From Capniomyces stellatus (taxonomy: Eukaryota > Kickxellomycota > Harpellomycetes > Harpellales > Legeriomycetaceae): a DNA stretch of 64,000 bases. The notes beneath the pieces are model-generated. The model saw only the letters and a program-made list of their open reading frames with translations, ran no database searches and was not told the DNA's origin. The stretch is from the NCBI GenBank assembly GCA_001661515.1, contig LUVW01000012.1:218523-282522 (forward strand), in the 5' to 3' direction. The translations under genes were made by a program, and so were the position numbers. Every line of letters starts with the position of its first letter. The stretch's first letter is position 1. Positions 10,637 to 22,851 of this stretch are shown here, piece after piece.

Positions 10637-12638
10637 CTAAGAAAAAAAAACCCCCAGCCAAAAAAATCACAGTGTTTATTTAATATCCATTTACTATTTC
10701 CAACTCCAATTTCTAATCGCTCGTCTTTGCCAACTCCATATTATTATTCAACACACTCTCGTTGTACTTTCATTCTTTATTTCTTTTATTCTTTATTTCT
10801 CAATTTCTTTAATTCCTTACTTTCTGAGGCAATCGAATTAGCCATACTTCTTTGTCTTCCAATTCAGAAACCTCAAACTTTCCGCAATTCTCAATTCGGA
10901 CTTGCTCAAACCCCGCTGGTGCTTCTAGTGACCTAAATTCCCATTGTTTTTTTTTTCATCATTTATCATATCATTTTCTTTACTTTTCCTCACTTTCTCT
11001 ACTTTCTTGTTATTACCAAAAACCACTTTTGGTTTCAGTAAATGTTTATTAATAATAGTAATGACAACAACTTACGACATTATATTGTGGTTTTACTCGT
11101 TTTCGTATCCGTACTCGTATTTGTTCCCGTTTCTTTTGCTTATTGCTTTTTTTGGATTTACGATTAATCTTTGCAAGATTTTCAAAAATAAATAAAAAGA
11201 ATTACTTTCAGCGCTATACTGTATATTAACCAATTTTTTTTTTAAACGTTGAATTTACATATTCACTTTTTTTTTCTTGAAAAAAAAAAAAAGTTTTTAG
11301 CTTTAAATTAGCTTTTATTGAATTGAATTAATTCCAAACAAAAATTCGATTCGATCATTTAGCAACCTTATTGAGTTACTTTTTTCATTTCCAATTTCGC
11401 TCGATTTGCCATACTCTCACCAGCTACGAATAAAACGTTAACAAAAACAAACTTGGTTTACCAATCCATAAACCAAAGTTATTCGTTAAATAAATCGCCA
11501 ACTTGCCTGCCAATGCAATAAAAACAAACTCTTGACAGTTATGGGTATTGCCTATTAACAAACCAGAGTTCCCGAGTAGCTTTACTAACATTTTGAAGAT
11601 CCGCTAAACTCTACAAAAATTCACAACAACGCACGTTATTTAAAGCGTCTTACTAGCTAACAGCATTGTCCTTCATCAATTTAAGCAAAGTTGCTTTACT
11701 GATAGTAAACTCATTTATTTTAAATGGTTAATCCAACATGCCGTTTAACACCATACTGCTGGATTAGCACGAGCCGCATGATTTACAAGCAACTTTGTTT
11801 GTATTCCGGCGTTCTTCGCGAATTAAGAAAATTTGTGGCAGATGATTTTTCTTTGATTGTTGTTAATTCAGCAGGGGGTTTTTTTTCTTCAATAATTTGC
11901 AACTATTAAAATCCGAGTTTAAATCTACCAGTTGCAAATAATGGAATAATGGAATGGTGGAACAGCTCAGAGAAACTCACCAACATTGACTTGGTGAGTT
12001 GTAAAACCTCGATAAAGTTTTTTACTAGTTGGTAATTAAACTCGAGGCATTGCACTGGTACTTTTGAAAAGTTAATAAATAGAACAAGTAGGAAAATCTA
12101 CTGAATTAACACATCAACACAAACACAAGGGATAATTATGACAATTATAGGCGCGTTTCCAGTGATTATAGCAAAGGAATAGCAGCGGTGTACATTAATG
12201 ATAAATGATAAATCTTGTCTAAGCCAAATGAAGGGATTTGTGTGAGATTCATTATACTCGAGTTGAACATCAGATTATCTGATTTATAGGATACCACAAG
12301 ATACTACACTGAACAAAGTAAACCAATGTGGGTATCAAGTTGGTTTAAAAGAATTGTAGATGCAACAGCAAATTGCGAGGATAGCCCAAGTATAACCACA
12401 CTTTTAAAGCACAATTTAAATTGTAGTAGAGTCAGTAGTCACAGCAATAAAACCAAGTTACAGAGTTGCAAATATATTATATACTGAGAATATCAAATGC
12501 GGGCTTTAAATTGTTTTTTGAATATATAAACGAGGAACAGCTACCCAAAAAAAAAGTGTGAGTGATAAATCAATCAATTACTTTTTATTAATCAAAAATA
12601 TTACCCTATTTCAATAATAAAAAGTATATTACCCTGCC
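10637..12638. other. Intergenic, 2.0 kb, divergent promoter region
   Basis: This spacer lies between two divergently transcribed genes. The left half is T/C-rich and the right half is AT-rich with many short A runs. A frame at 11724-11909 gives 61 residues with no recognisable features and is not called. I see no RNA gene. Confidence 0.6.
12521..12530 (+). promoter_or_regulatory. TATA-like element upstream of the Cys-rich secreted protein gene
   Basis: The run AATATATAAA sits about 110 bases before the ATG, at a plausible spacing for a TATA box plus 5' leader. The assignment rests on sequence match and distance only. Confidence 0.4.
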
Positions 12639-14312
12639 ATGACTTCTTTAAAGCTACTGCTGATAGCAGCTGTTATTGGCGTTTGTACGAATACGTACTT
12701 GGTCGATTCAAGACCAGTAAACAGAGACGTCACATTTGAAGCAAACACTCTTGAGAAACGCCAGGAGTGTAGGGGGCCTAATAATTTTAGGAGGTATTCC
12801 AGTTGCGTCAGAAGGCATCCACCAGGAGTTTGGCTTAGCCCATCAAGGAGTCAGATATGTAGATGCGCCTTAAATGGCTGTGAAAGCTGCACAGACATTT
12901 CATCGGTAAAGTGCGTAAAAGGGAGAAGAAATCGTATGCTTGAGATAGCCTGCAACTTGAAACATCCAGGAGGAAGATGGTTTGACCCGAAAGACAACTC
13001 AAACTGTAGATGCACTGATGACGGATGTGAAACTTGTGTTCCAAGACCGTCAGGTCGATGCATCGAGGGTGTTCCTAACCCCAGGCTTGAAGCAGCATGC
13101 AAAGCGGCCAACCCAATCAGCCCATGGATTGAGGGTGGCAAGACTTGTGTGTGTGCCACTTCAGGCTGCAAATCCTGCAGAACCCAGACATTGACTGACT
13201 GTGTTGTAGGAAAACCAAACACATACCTGGCAGCTTTGTGTAGGAGAGCCCATGGAAATGGCGAGTACATTAACGGTGCAAACACGTGCAAGTGTCTTGA
13301 TTCAGGCTGCTCGGATTGCAGCCCAACCCCACCAGCCCAATGTATCGAAGGCGTTCCTAACGCTGTCCTCGAGGCAGCATGTAAAGCGGCCAACCCAATC
13401 AGCCCGTGGATCGAGGGTGACAAGACCTGTGTATGTGCCACATCAGGCTGCAAATCCTGCAGAACCCAGACATTGACTGACTGTGTTGTAGGAACGCCAA
13501 ACACATACCTGGCAGCTTTGTGTAGGGGAACCCATGGTAATGGCGAGTACATTAACGGTGCAAACACGTGCAAGTGTCTTGATTCAGGCTGCTCGGATTG
13601 CAGCCCAACCCCACCAGTCAAATGCATTGAAGGCGTTCCTAACGCTGTCCTCGAGGCAGCATGTAAAGCGGCCAACCCAATCAGCCCATGGATCGAGGGT
13701 GACAAGACTTGTGTATGTGCCACTTCAGGCTGCAAATCCTGCAGAACCCAGACATTGACTGACTGTGTTGTAGGAACACCAAACACATACCTGGCAGCTT
13801 TGTGTAGGGGAACCCATGGTAATGGCGAGTACATTAACGGTGCAAACACGTGCAAGTGTCTTGATTCAGGCTGCTCGGATTGCAGCCCAACCCCACCAGC
13901 CAAATGTATTGAGGGCGTTCCTAACGCTATTCTTGAGGCAGCATGCAAAGCAATCAATATAATCAGCCCGTGGATCAAGGGTGACAAGACCTGTGTATGT
14001 GCCACATCAGGCTGCATTGTTTGCAAACCTTTATCATCAGGATGTACACCTAAAGTAAGTAATCCAGGAGGGCAACAGGCTTGCGAGTCTCTTCACGCAG
14101 GAGGCCAGTGGATCAATGATAAGAACGAACAGTGTACTTGTGGAAGCGATGGGTGCGATGCGTGCAAGAACGTGAATGCTAGTTGTGCGTCTGGATCAAA
14201 TAGCTTTATCAGAGAGAACGCTTGTAAGGGAATCAATTCATTATCCAATTCGTGGACCTTTGCAGGACTACAATGCAAGTGCCTCAAGGATGGATGTGTG
14301 TCGTGTGTTTAG
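12639..14312 (+). CDS. Secreted protein of eleven six-cysteine modules
   Basis: This is a 557-residue intronless secreted protein of unrecognised family. Residues 1-24 form a signal peptide (KLLLIAAVIGVCT core). A Kex2-type site LEKR at 38-41 would release a propeptide just before the first module. The rest is eleven consecutive modules of about 47 residues, each with the spacing C-x(10-12)-C-x(14-17)-C-x-C-x4-C-x2-C, usually with an xxGCxxC ending such as SGCKSC, SGCSDC or DGCETC. Modules 3-8 are three copies of an alternating pair (CIEGVPN... and CVVGxPNTYLAALC...), almost identical at the DNA level. The outer modules are divergent. There is no membrane span or GPI signal. Regular disulphide-rich modules suggest an extracellular or cell-surface role such as adhesion, inhibition or host interaction. 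That is inference. Confidence 0.85.
   Translation: MTSLKLLLIAAVIGVCTNTYLVDSRPVNRDVTFEANTLEKRQECRGPNNFRRYSSCVRRHPPGVWLSPSRSQICRCALNGCESCTDISSVKCVKGRRNRMLEIACNLKHPGGRWFDPKDNSNCRCTDDGCETCVPRPSGRCIEGVPNPRLEAACKAANPISPWIEGGKTCVCATSGCKSCRTQTLTDCVVGKPNTYLAALCRRAHGNGEYINGANTCKCLDSGCSDCSPTPPAQCIEGVPNAVLEAACKAANPISPWIEGDKTCVCATSGCKSCRTQTLTDCVVGTPNTYLAALCRGTHGNGEYINGANTCKCLDSGCSDCSPTPPVKCIEGVPNAVLEAACKAANPISPWIEGDKTCVCATSGCKSCRTQTLTDCVVGTPNTYLAALCRGTHGNGEYINGANTCKCLDSGCSDCSPTPPAKCIEGVPNAILEAACKAINIISPWIKGDKTCVCATSGCIVCKPLSSGCTPKVSNPGGQQACESLHAGGQWINDKNEQCTCGSDGCDACKNVNASCASGSNSFIRENACKGINSLSNSWTFAGLQCKCLKDGCVSCV
13059..14030 (+). repeat. 282-bp tandem repeat, about 3.4 copies, within the Cys-rich gene
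   Basis: Copies start at 13059, 13341, 13623 and, for the partial last copy, 13905. Spacing is exactly 282 bp, equal to two protein modules, so the frame is kept. The copies differ by only a few substitutions, which indicates recent unequal duplication or gene conversion. Confidence 0.95.
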
Positions 14313-14723
14313 TTGAGCCTTTAGTCGACTCAATTTAATTTTTTAATAAATACATATTATTACAATGTGCCTGCTAGATTGATTATTAAGGTTTAGCAAT
14401 TAGTGTCGTATAAATAAAAGGTGTCTATACTGTTTCTGTAAGAACATTAAAGATTCGGTAATTCACAGTTAGCTTTCTTGGACGTTTAATTTCAAAATCG
14501 CTGTAGAGTGTAAAGCTGTAAATGTAATATTTTAATTTTTTACAAACGATTTCAAATGTATAATTATATAAATGTAAACAAAATTTTATTAAATATTAAT
14601 TTTGGGAGGCGGGTGTGTTCAGTCTAACAGCACCCATCTTTTTCCTGGACTTTGGCGTTGCAGAGCTCTATTAAAGATAATATAGTAGCAAATCAGCACA
14701 ACAGAGTAGGGTTAAAGAAAATA
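14313..14723. other. Intergenic between convergent genes
   Basis: This AT-rich spacer lies between the 3' ends of the Cys-rich gene and CEX1. It contains AATAAA-like signals (for example near 14343) and no gene. Confidence 0.7.
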
Positions 14724-17700
14724 TTAGTAAGTCGGTTTATACTTCAAAAGCATGGATAATTTAAGTGTTGAACTCGTAATATTTGGCTTGATTAAAGTTG
14801 AATGTAACGGGACTGAGAGTTTGTTTACACTGACCTTTGTGTTCATAAACGAGTTCTTTACGGAACTGGGCTTGGTTCCGCCAACACCCCCAAACGCCAA
14901 GGACGAAGGTTGTGCAGCATTTGTGGCCGGTTTAGCGATGTCTGAAATTGAATTTGTGCTAGAAATTGGATTTACGCTAGACTGTTTTGGCGAAAGTGAC
15001 CAGGAGGCGGGGTTTGAGCCCCAGCCAGCGTCGTTGTTTTTGTCCTCAAGGCTGGGATCCAGCGCCGATTTACTAGTTTCACTAAAACCGGTCGGTTTAT
15101 TGTCCGCTTCAGCCCTTGCATCCTGCAAAACCGGGTCGTCAAAGCTATTCCACCCGTCAAATGAGTTTTCAGATGGTGGGCGTGGATTGTTGAACCCAGA
15201 GAACTGAGAGGTTGATGAGCCCCCGCTTGCTGAGTTTAGAGAAGGTACGGTTCTTCCTTCTTCTTTATTCAAGTCTAAAACACATTGTACAAGGTCTGAT
15301 CAGTTGGTGCTGGGCATGCAATGTTAAATATTTGAATAAACGCAGTTGTAAATAAATGAATACGAGCAGTAGTTGGGTATTTGATTACTTGATCTGTGCG
15401 CCGAAGGCTTAGCTGAAGGTTTTAGTCCTATTAAACAATGAAATTGAAATGGTGGTAAGTTGGCGTTGGTAAATTGAGATGGATAGATTAATTCATAGTT
15501 GAAAATGTACCTAAAGTGTTTTTCTTTGTAGAGGGAATGTTAGTAGATGGAGCATCAAATTGGAAATCGTCGTTATCAAAACTCCAGTCATCAACTTCAG
15601 CGTGGATGTCGTCCGCATAGCCATTATCGCCGGAATATCCCAGCCTGTCAGCATTAAAGTTATTGTAGTCGCTTTGTGATGGATCGGGGCTGCTACTTTC
15701 AGGTATTGGTTTGGCCCAGCTGGGTAGATTGCTGGGTTTGACTATATTTTGACTGTTGGAGTTTTTCTGGACTGAGCTGTTGTTGTCGTTGCTGCTGTTG
15801 GCTGGAGCAGCATCATTTAGTCGCGAAATATGTTTGTTCAGATTGACGCTTGAGCTGTCATTAGAGCTTGGCAATGAGCTAAGCGCCCCAGTAAGCTGAT
15901 TTATCGAATCAGAAAAAGGGAAAAACAACAACAATAATAATAATAATAAATGTTAATTAGATCTAACGTCATCGCTTTGATACAAAAAAATAGATGAACC
16001 AATTAGTGTGCTCGTTTAAACCAACAAGACCAATAACACTTACCGAGCTTGCAATTGATGATATCGCCCATCCGGCTTTCGAGTCTGATTCCGGTTTTTT
16101 TGTTTGAGCCAAAATCTCTGGGTTAATTGCTGGAAAGTTGGTTTCAGGCTTAGGTTTAATTGCGGTCTCAGGCTATGCAAGTTTATTGCAAGAGAATTAG
16201 ATTTATAGCAGGGGAAAGGTACTTGATGGGTTTTATAAACTAAAAATAATACTATTTCAATTACCAGACTTTTGCTGTATTCTTCTGCGCGTGCCAACAA
16301 AGCGTTGATGGAGCTTTTAGCAGAATCTCGGACAATTCTAGACATAAAAATGCGTAGGTGAATGTATAGCAACATTTAGTTAAGCTCATCGATTAATAAT
16401 AATTAGAAACTCAGGCGGAGACAAGCAATACATTGGTTTAGTGGCTATGCAAGAAACACTAACTTTTCGGGATCAACCAGTAGTTGGCAGACTGTAGGAA
16501 GAATTTTCCGGCAAGTGTCCACCCCATCGAGTCGCGGAGAACATACTACAGTGTACATGCAGATTTGAATTAGCTTGGTGGCAAATATTAGACAGCATCA
16601 TAATATGCTTGGCATAGACAATAAGCAGCGAGTAAGGATATGGGGCGGGAAAAAAAAAAACAGATGGTGCAGCTTTACTGGCCACGCTTACCTGAAATCG
16701 CTTTTAGTGCAGCATTCCGAGCAGGGGGGAATTGATCTCTTAGAGATGCCAACAGGGCAGGTGTGACAATGTATTGGTGGGACTAAACATCAACATAGTG
16801 TTATTTGATTATTGTTATCACAGCAGTGTGTGTCATTGTTAAAGATCATAAACAGTGCATTTTAAACTAGTAGCTACACACAGTTGCATGCACCAATGCA
16901 ACACAGCACTTACTCTTTCAGTCAGGTTCTTTGACAACTTTCCAATGCACACCAGTGAGTTTGCCCTGATCCCAGGCTCCACATCAGATATCATTCTGAC
17001 TATACATCGGATTAACTCGTTGTTGATTGTTTTCTCAGGCAACTACAGCACAAACAAACAAGCAGATACAGGCGCACATTAGTGTCATTATAAACTCAAA
17101 TACCACCCGTACCATCATTCATCAACACAACCAAACAAACAGTAATAAAATATCTGGTGTTTACATGTGGAATAAACAACGGTGATGTTTTCACTGTTTC
17201 CCCCCTTATAGCTGGAGAGCTATCCTGGAATCCGCTTATCTACATTAAGGGTTCATAAACTTTGAATTAATAACTGAAACGATTCAAACTATAACGCAGA
17301 TAACTACAATAATAATTACTATATATGAACCTTAATCAACCTACATAATTTGGAAAGATGCTTTTAACCACTACATCTTCGGGCAAATCGCCAATAAAGT
17401 CTCCCAAATTCTTCAACAGGTTATATCGAAGCATTCTGTCATTCGATGAAAACAGCTGAACAATCGCAGGTGTAACCAGTATCTCATAATTCTCCTTGCT
17501 CAACGACCTCCCAATCTTTATTATCGTCATAAATACTTCCTCTTCACCTAATAGCAACAAAAGTGAAATAGTGAAATAGTTGGATTAAAAGTGAGAAAAA
17601 AATACATAAAAAAGCCAATTAAATTTATAATACAGATATGATGACCACTTTCTGATGTCGTCACCATTACTACCCGTAATCACAACACATTTTAATCTAG

Positions 17701-19690
17701 ATATTTGTGCACCAACCTCTGCCATGTCCCGATAACTTTAGTAGTTCAGGAAGAACCTTAAACTGCATAAACTCAGTTGGGTAAGCATTGAAATTCTCGT
17801 TTAAATCCCTATCGCCAACAGACATACATTTAGAACCCACCAGCAAATATCCAAGTACTTTCTCAATTCAGACATCCACAAACTTGGAATAAAAATCAAG
17901 CAAAAAAGTCAATCTAACACAAGTCATCAACGGTCTATTATGTTTTACAATATTTTACACTACTCACTTTATAAATCCTTTGATCTGGTCAGGGTCCTTT
18001 GTTGACACTTCTTCAATAAATAAATTCGCGTGAATAAATAACGTGTCCAAGAACCCATTTTGCCTCGTTGACTCTTCAAAAAACCCTTTCGGCGTCAGTC
18101 TTTGCTGTGCATTATCCAACATCAATCTTTGTCCCAGTTTTTGTAAACTCTAAAAAGCACAATGAATAGTATTGGTAAGTTGCCAACTGCTTTTATCAAA
18201 CGCACTTTGCTTCCTCCCTTTTCTTCATTTTTTTTTTCTTCTCTCAAGGATATTAATAGAGTAAATTAAATTGGAAAATGTATTCACTTCTAAACTGTTC
18301 CCTCGGTTTCCCTCGACCAACCCCTTGATAAATAAACCAAGTTGCCAAGCATCTGTCGCGCCAATGTTAGCTCTGGTTTCCGAATTCACACACCAAAGTA
18401 AATTCCCCATTAGTTCTGCTACTTTGCTTCATTGAAAAGTAGGCCAATTGAAATAAAAAAAGACATATTTGCTCTATGTATCAACTCTGCTTACTTTTGC
18501 AGTGTGTTTAGAGTACGGTTTTTAACCTCAGGCGTGACTATTTGCATATACCCATGTCCTAAGCTTCCTATGCTCTACGTTACAGATAGCCCATTTTTAG
18601 CTCTGTGATTACAGATATACTAACATACACACATATACACCAATTCAGAAACCAGTAATGCTTACTGCAAATTTGGGATTCATGTCCAGCACGCTGTCAA
18701 CAAGCTCAAATCCCGAGAGTTTCCACTCGTGACTGCTGTTCAAAAAAATCGAAGATTTCTGAATATTTCCATGTACTAGCTTGCATTCCTCCCCCAAAAA
18801 CCGTATTCCCCTCTATTAAACATAACAAAGCCGGTTAATTAGCACAAAGCATACACAGAGTCGCAAACTCAGCGAGTTATATAACCACTCCCAAGAAAGA
18901 AAAAATAATGAGCAAAGAAAAAAAAAAGAAAAACTTGCCCCTAATTTGTACAGCCCCCACTGCAAAAACGTCCCGTTATCCTTTTCAACAGCATTATCAG
19001 AGAATGGTTTGACTTTCTCTGTCGCTATGTATATCGCATCGGTAGTCTAATAGGATATTGTTTCACCATAATCAAATGTAAGATTGCTGGATTTGAATAC
19101 TCTTGTTTTTTTGCAAAACTCAATAAATTAATCAACCCAACAGTGAACAAAAGTTTAGGGACACAGATACAAGTTGGTGCTGTTTGAGCTATTTGAGCTA
19201 CTCATCAGAGATGTTGTATTAATATCAACATATATAAAATATAGGAAGCTGTCTCAATATCCTTACCTCGGCTGAATCTAAATACTGCAAAAAGTCGGGA
19301 TGCCTCAAGGTTTTTATTCGCTTTAACCCGTTGTTTGCTAATTCGATTTGTAATTGGTTTTCTTTCTTTTTGTAGACAAATATCGTCACCGCGCTCTTGT
19401 CCTCCTAAATATTTGGTTTGAATTTATTGTGTTGTTTTAATTATTGCGGTAGTCAAGATATGCAGTATGAGTATTGTTTTGTCAGTAAGTCTGCGTTCTT
19501 GTTTGCATTTAATTTATTGTAGCAAACTTGTTTAACTACTTACATTTTTGGTTCCTGAAAACATGCTCCATATTGATTTTCCCTCGTACTCTTCGACTAC
19601 TTCTCCAAGCGTATAGGGAAAGTTCGGAATCTTCGAACCAAGCACGATATTCGAGAGCGATGATAAAAAGTAGTTTCCTAGCCCTGACAT
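14724..19690 (-). CDS. CEX1: SCY1-like pseudokinase Cex1/SCYL1, 17 exons
   Basis: Family members are cytoplasmic adaptors acting in aminoacyl-tRNA export (yeast Cex1) and COPI trafficking (SCYL1). The model gives 916 residues from exons 19544-19690, 19267-19404, 18939-19046, 18666-18812, 18495-18574, 18288-18426, 17968-18149, 17717-17808, 17345-17547, 17165-17239, 16914-17042, 16692-16782, 16464-16545, 16265-16337, 16044-16172, 15511-15895 and 14724-15274. It starts MSGLGNYFLSSL and has FPYTLGEV, the family signature before the kinase fold. The kinase is inactive by sequence: VHGN replaces HRD and LSGFEL replaces DFG. HEAT repeats follow (TNLFIEE-like FIHANLFIEEV, FSSNDRMLRYNLL, LLASLRDQFPPARNAALKA, KILPTVCQLLVDPEK). 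The Ser/Asn/Pro-rich tail carries GWAISS and many WNSFDD/DDWSF motifs. Intron 3 uses a GC donor. CEX1 is an accepted yeast name; orthology is by full-length layout. Confidence 0.94.
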
Positions 19691-20478
19691 TCCTTGTTTG
19701 TTCTAAATCTTTATTTCTAATTTACTCGTTTTATACTAAAAGATTTAAACCCAGGTGTTTTTTTTTTTACCCTCTTTATTTTATAAATCTCGATAAAAAG
19801 CGAGTTTTGGAAAAGCAAAAGGAAAGTTCCCTGTTTAACTTTTTTCTTACCGAAAAATCGTTTAAATTGGTAAAAGCAATCAATACCCAACTAAAACTGG
19901 TCATGAAATTTAAACTCAACAAAAAAGGAAAAGAAAAAATAAATTAAAACCAGACCTGAAGTTGGATAGATATAACATCATTCAAACTCTATCCAAACTT
20001 TATTCAAACTCTATTCAAGCCAACAAAACTCTGGGCTTACTAGTCTTCAGACTATACAGAACAGCTTGGCTTTGACTGCAATACCGACTCTAGCAATAAC
20101 CCTGATTCTAACCCGATACTTGCCAAATTGGCATATTTTGCAAACCCCACCACCAGTATATTTACATTAAGTTTTGATTTCAATTTTAATAAACCCAGTA
20201 TTAACATTTAAAGCATTTGGGGTCCGGAACATCTTGTAGTATTAACAACTGATTGCGTGAAAATGAGATAACTCTTGATTGTTTACTAAAACAATCCAGA
20301 AATCATCATTTAAAACTTTTTTTTATTTGAATTTACAGATAGGAACACTATAGATTATATACAAACAGATCGGTTTCGCTCGTCACGACAAAAATATTCC
20401 TGTAGACAGCCTGTAAAAGACGTTTAAATACTACATACATATATATAAAATACAGTCCGTTAATTAGTATCTGGCTGA
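19691..20478. other. Intergenic upstream of CEX1
   Basis: This spacer separates the CEX1 start from the 3' end of the next minus-strand gene. It carries AT-rich sequence and short direct repeats (CAAACTCTATxCAA near 19980-20015). I see no gene in it. Confidence 0.65.
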
Positions 20479-22851
20479 TTATGAAAACTTCGCAGAATGC
20501 TCACAGCGCTTTAAATCGTTCTTTATATAAACCGTGTTTTGCACATTACTTTTAGGTCCAACATAAAGTAAAAATAAAAACAAATCAAAATAAAGCCAAA
20601 ACTTACCGCATTTTATATGACACACTAGTCTGCCATCAAATCTATCATATATCATGGACTCATTTTCACTCAGATGCGTCACAATCAGTGGCGACAGGAA
20701 ACTGTTTACCTGTATAACGTTGGGCCTATTAAAGAAAGGAGAGAAAGGATACACGTTAGCCAATTCGATTCATCAGCCGGAACACCAAGATGTGTTGAGG
20801 CTAGAAAACACCCATAAACCTTAAGCTAACCAACGACCATTTTCCAATAACCAAACAATACACGTATCCGATTTTACCTGTTACAAAGCTCAAGGTCGTG
20901 TATTTTAAATACTCTGTCGCTACAAACTCCGCAATAATACACCCTGCTGCCTGACGAAATAGACAAAGATACAGTTATTTTGGTATCGCCACTATCTTTA
21001 CAAACGGTATCAACGGTGATCGCATCTAAAACAGCCCACTTTCCACTGATCCCTAACAAGGACAGTTTGCTAGAAACGTCTGGTAGATCAAACAGCTTAA
21101 CGCACCTATTGATGGACCTAATAAAAAGGATACGATTATTGAATCTTGATTTGTTTTAAGTGTACATCCATCAATTTGATGAGAAGCAAAATGCTGTAAA
21201 ACTTGCCATAAATACATCTTGTCGGGACTATAAATGATAAACAGGTCATCCGAGTTCCATATTTTACAAATACTAGGCTTTTCCGCACTGGGCTCGTCAA
21301 ATCCATCACAAAAGTCTATTTTTATTGATTTAACATCCAAAATGCTTTCAAAGTCACCTGAGAACTCAAATATCAACAGGGTGTGAACGCTTGTTAGCGC
21401 CAGTAGCTTGTCTTTGATGATAATACACTCCAACACCTCTAAACCTGGCCAAGGTTCAAGAATACTATCGACAAGGCATACATCTAGCAATTTGAATTGC
21501 TTTGTTTCTGCATCATAAACATCAAAGAGTATACCCTGACTGCCTATCCCAGCTCTAGCCAAGACAATCTTCGAATTTGTAACCCAAAACGAATTCTAAG
21601 ACCAAGTTTATACACAAAATAGAGTTCCAATTTAAAATAGAGCCCTTTAATCCATACTTTGCATCAATCAAACCTAAAACAGAACAAAGCTAAACTTACC
21701 TTCAGGCCAACAAGGTGTAAAAACCCGCTATTCTTCCACCCCAATTTATCTTGGGTGAATATCATTACCGAGTCATCACAGTTCAATGATATATGCATTC
21801 CGTCACTGCTAATTCCGATCTTATTGGGTGTGTTGATGAGTCGATACGCAAATATATACTTTTGCGTTCGATACTGGCTACTCTTGGGTACTAAATCCAG
21901 TATATTGCTTTTGTTTGAGTCACTGCTAATTTTTAATAAGGGTACATTGGATTCTGACCTAGTTCTAGCCATCGCAACCAGGCTGTTTTGCTGAGTACTC
22001 GGCATCAAGCTTGGCGTGTCCTTGCTAGTATTGCTATTCTTTCTGCTGTTTTTGCCTGCTTCGTTATCATTAAGCTCATACAACATAGCCTCAAAGTCGG
22101 CATAGCTTTTTATAAGTGACTTTGATTTGCGGCTGCCTACCCTGGGTATTTTTTTGGTGATACCCGCCTTAAACCCTGTTGGCAGCGACTTTCTGGTTTT
22201 TTTATTTACATTTATCGGCAGTGGTCTCTGACTATTGGACTTAGGACAAATAGGAACTAAACCAGCATAACTACCATTGGATTCCTGTGTTGTATTTCTG
22301 TTGGCCTCAATGTTAATTTCTACCTTTGATTCGGCTTTTGCGCTCTTGCATTGAGCTTCAGTGGAAATAAATCTACTTGCGTTTACGCCTGTGTTGTCCC
22401 GTAGCTCAGGTCTAGATATTTCCTCTTTGAGCGAATATGCGGCTTTGTATTTACCTATAATTGGAATTTTAAGCAGCTGGATTAGGTAAGGATTTAATCA
22501 ACCAACACTTTAATGAATGAATGCAATCTCTGTATTGTGTCCTTACTTTCTTGGATTAGGGCCAAGGATTTGATTATATTTTCGGTTTGTTCTTTGTGAT
22601 TTTGCAGTATCCTCAGAAATCGCTTGTTTTCAGTATCAGTCAATAAATCATTCTATTGTCAAGCAAAGGGATATGTCCAGTTTTATAAATTACGGTTCAG
22701 AGCGAGTACACAGCAGGTTCATTATATAATAAAAACCATGTTTCAGACAAAATATAGCCAAAGACTGTAGTTACAAATATCTTACTTTACAACATTGATC
22801 AAATTCGTCAATATTACTTTGAACCTCGCTCCAAAATCGCTCCAAGGACAT
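20479..22851 (-). CDS. Unidentified protein: N-terminal helix, disordered middle, propeller-like C-terminus
   Basis: I do not recognise this family. Six exons join in phase to 600 residues: 22786-22851, 22547-22652, 21700-22454, 21207-21595, 20878-21117 and 20479-20725. The first 60 residues are helical and charged (FWSEVQSNIDEF, RFLRILQNHKEQTENIIK). Residues 60-210 are Ser/Asn/Lys-rich and look disordered. The last 380 residues alternate short hydrophobic strands with turns (GISSDGMHISLNCDDSVMIF, DLFIIYSPDKMYLWQV, RVYYCGVCSDRVFKIHDL), like blades of a beta-propeller, but clear WD dipeptides are missing. Intron 4 needs a GC donor (TG|GCAAGT) to keep the frame. The last exon may itself be split by a GTAAGT-to-AAAAG intron near 20545-20605, which would shorten the C-terminus. 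It lies head-to-head with NUP43, so a nuclear-pore or vesicle role is possible but unsupported. Confidence 0.72.

Noticed and set aside
12851..14026. 391-codon minus-strand frame across the Cys-rich gene
   Set aside because: It repeats with the same 282-bp period and is antisense to a gene with clear signal peptide and cysteine spacing; it arises from composition.
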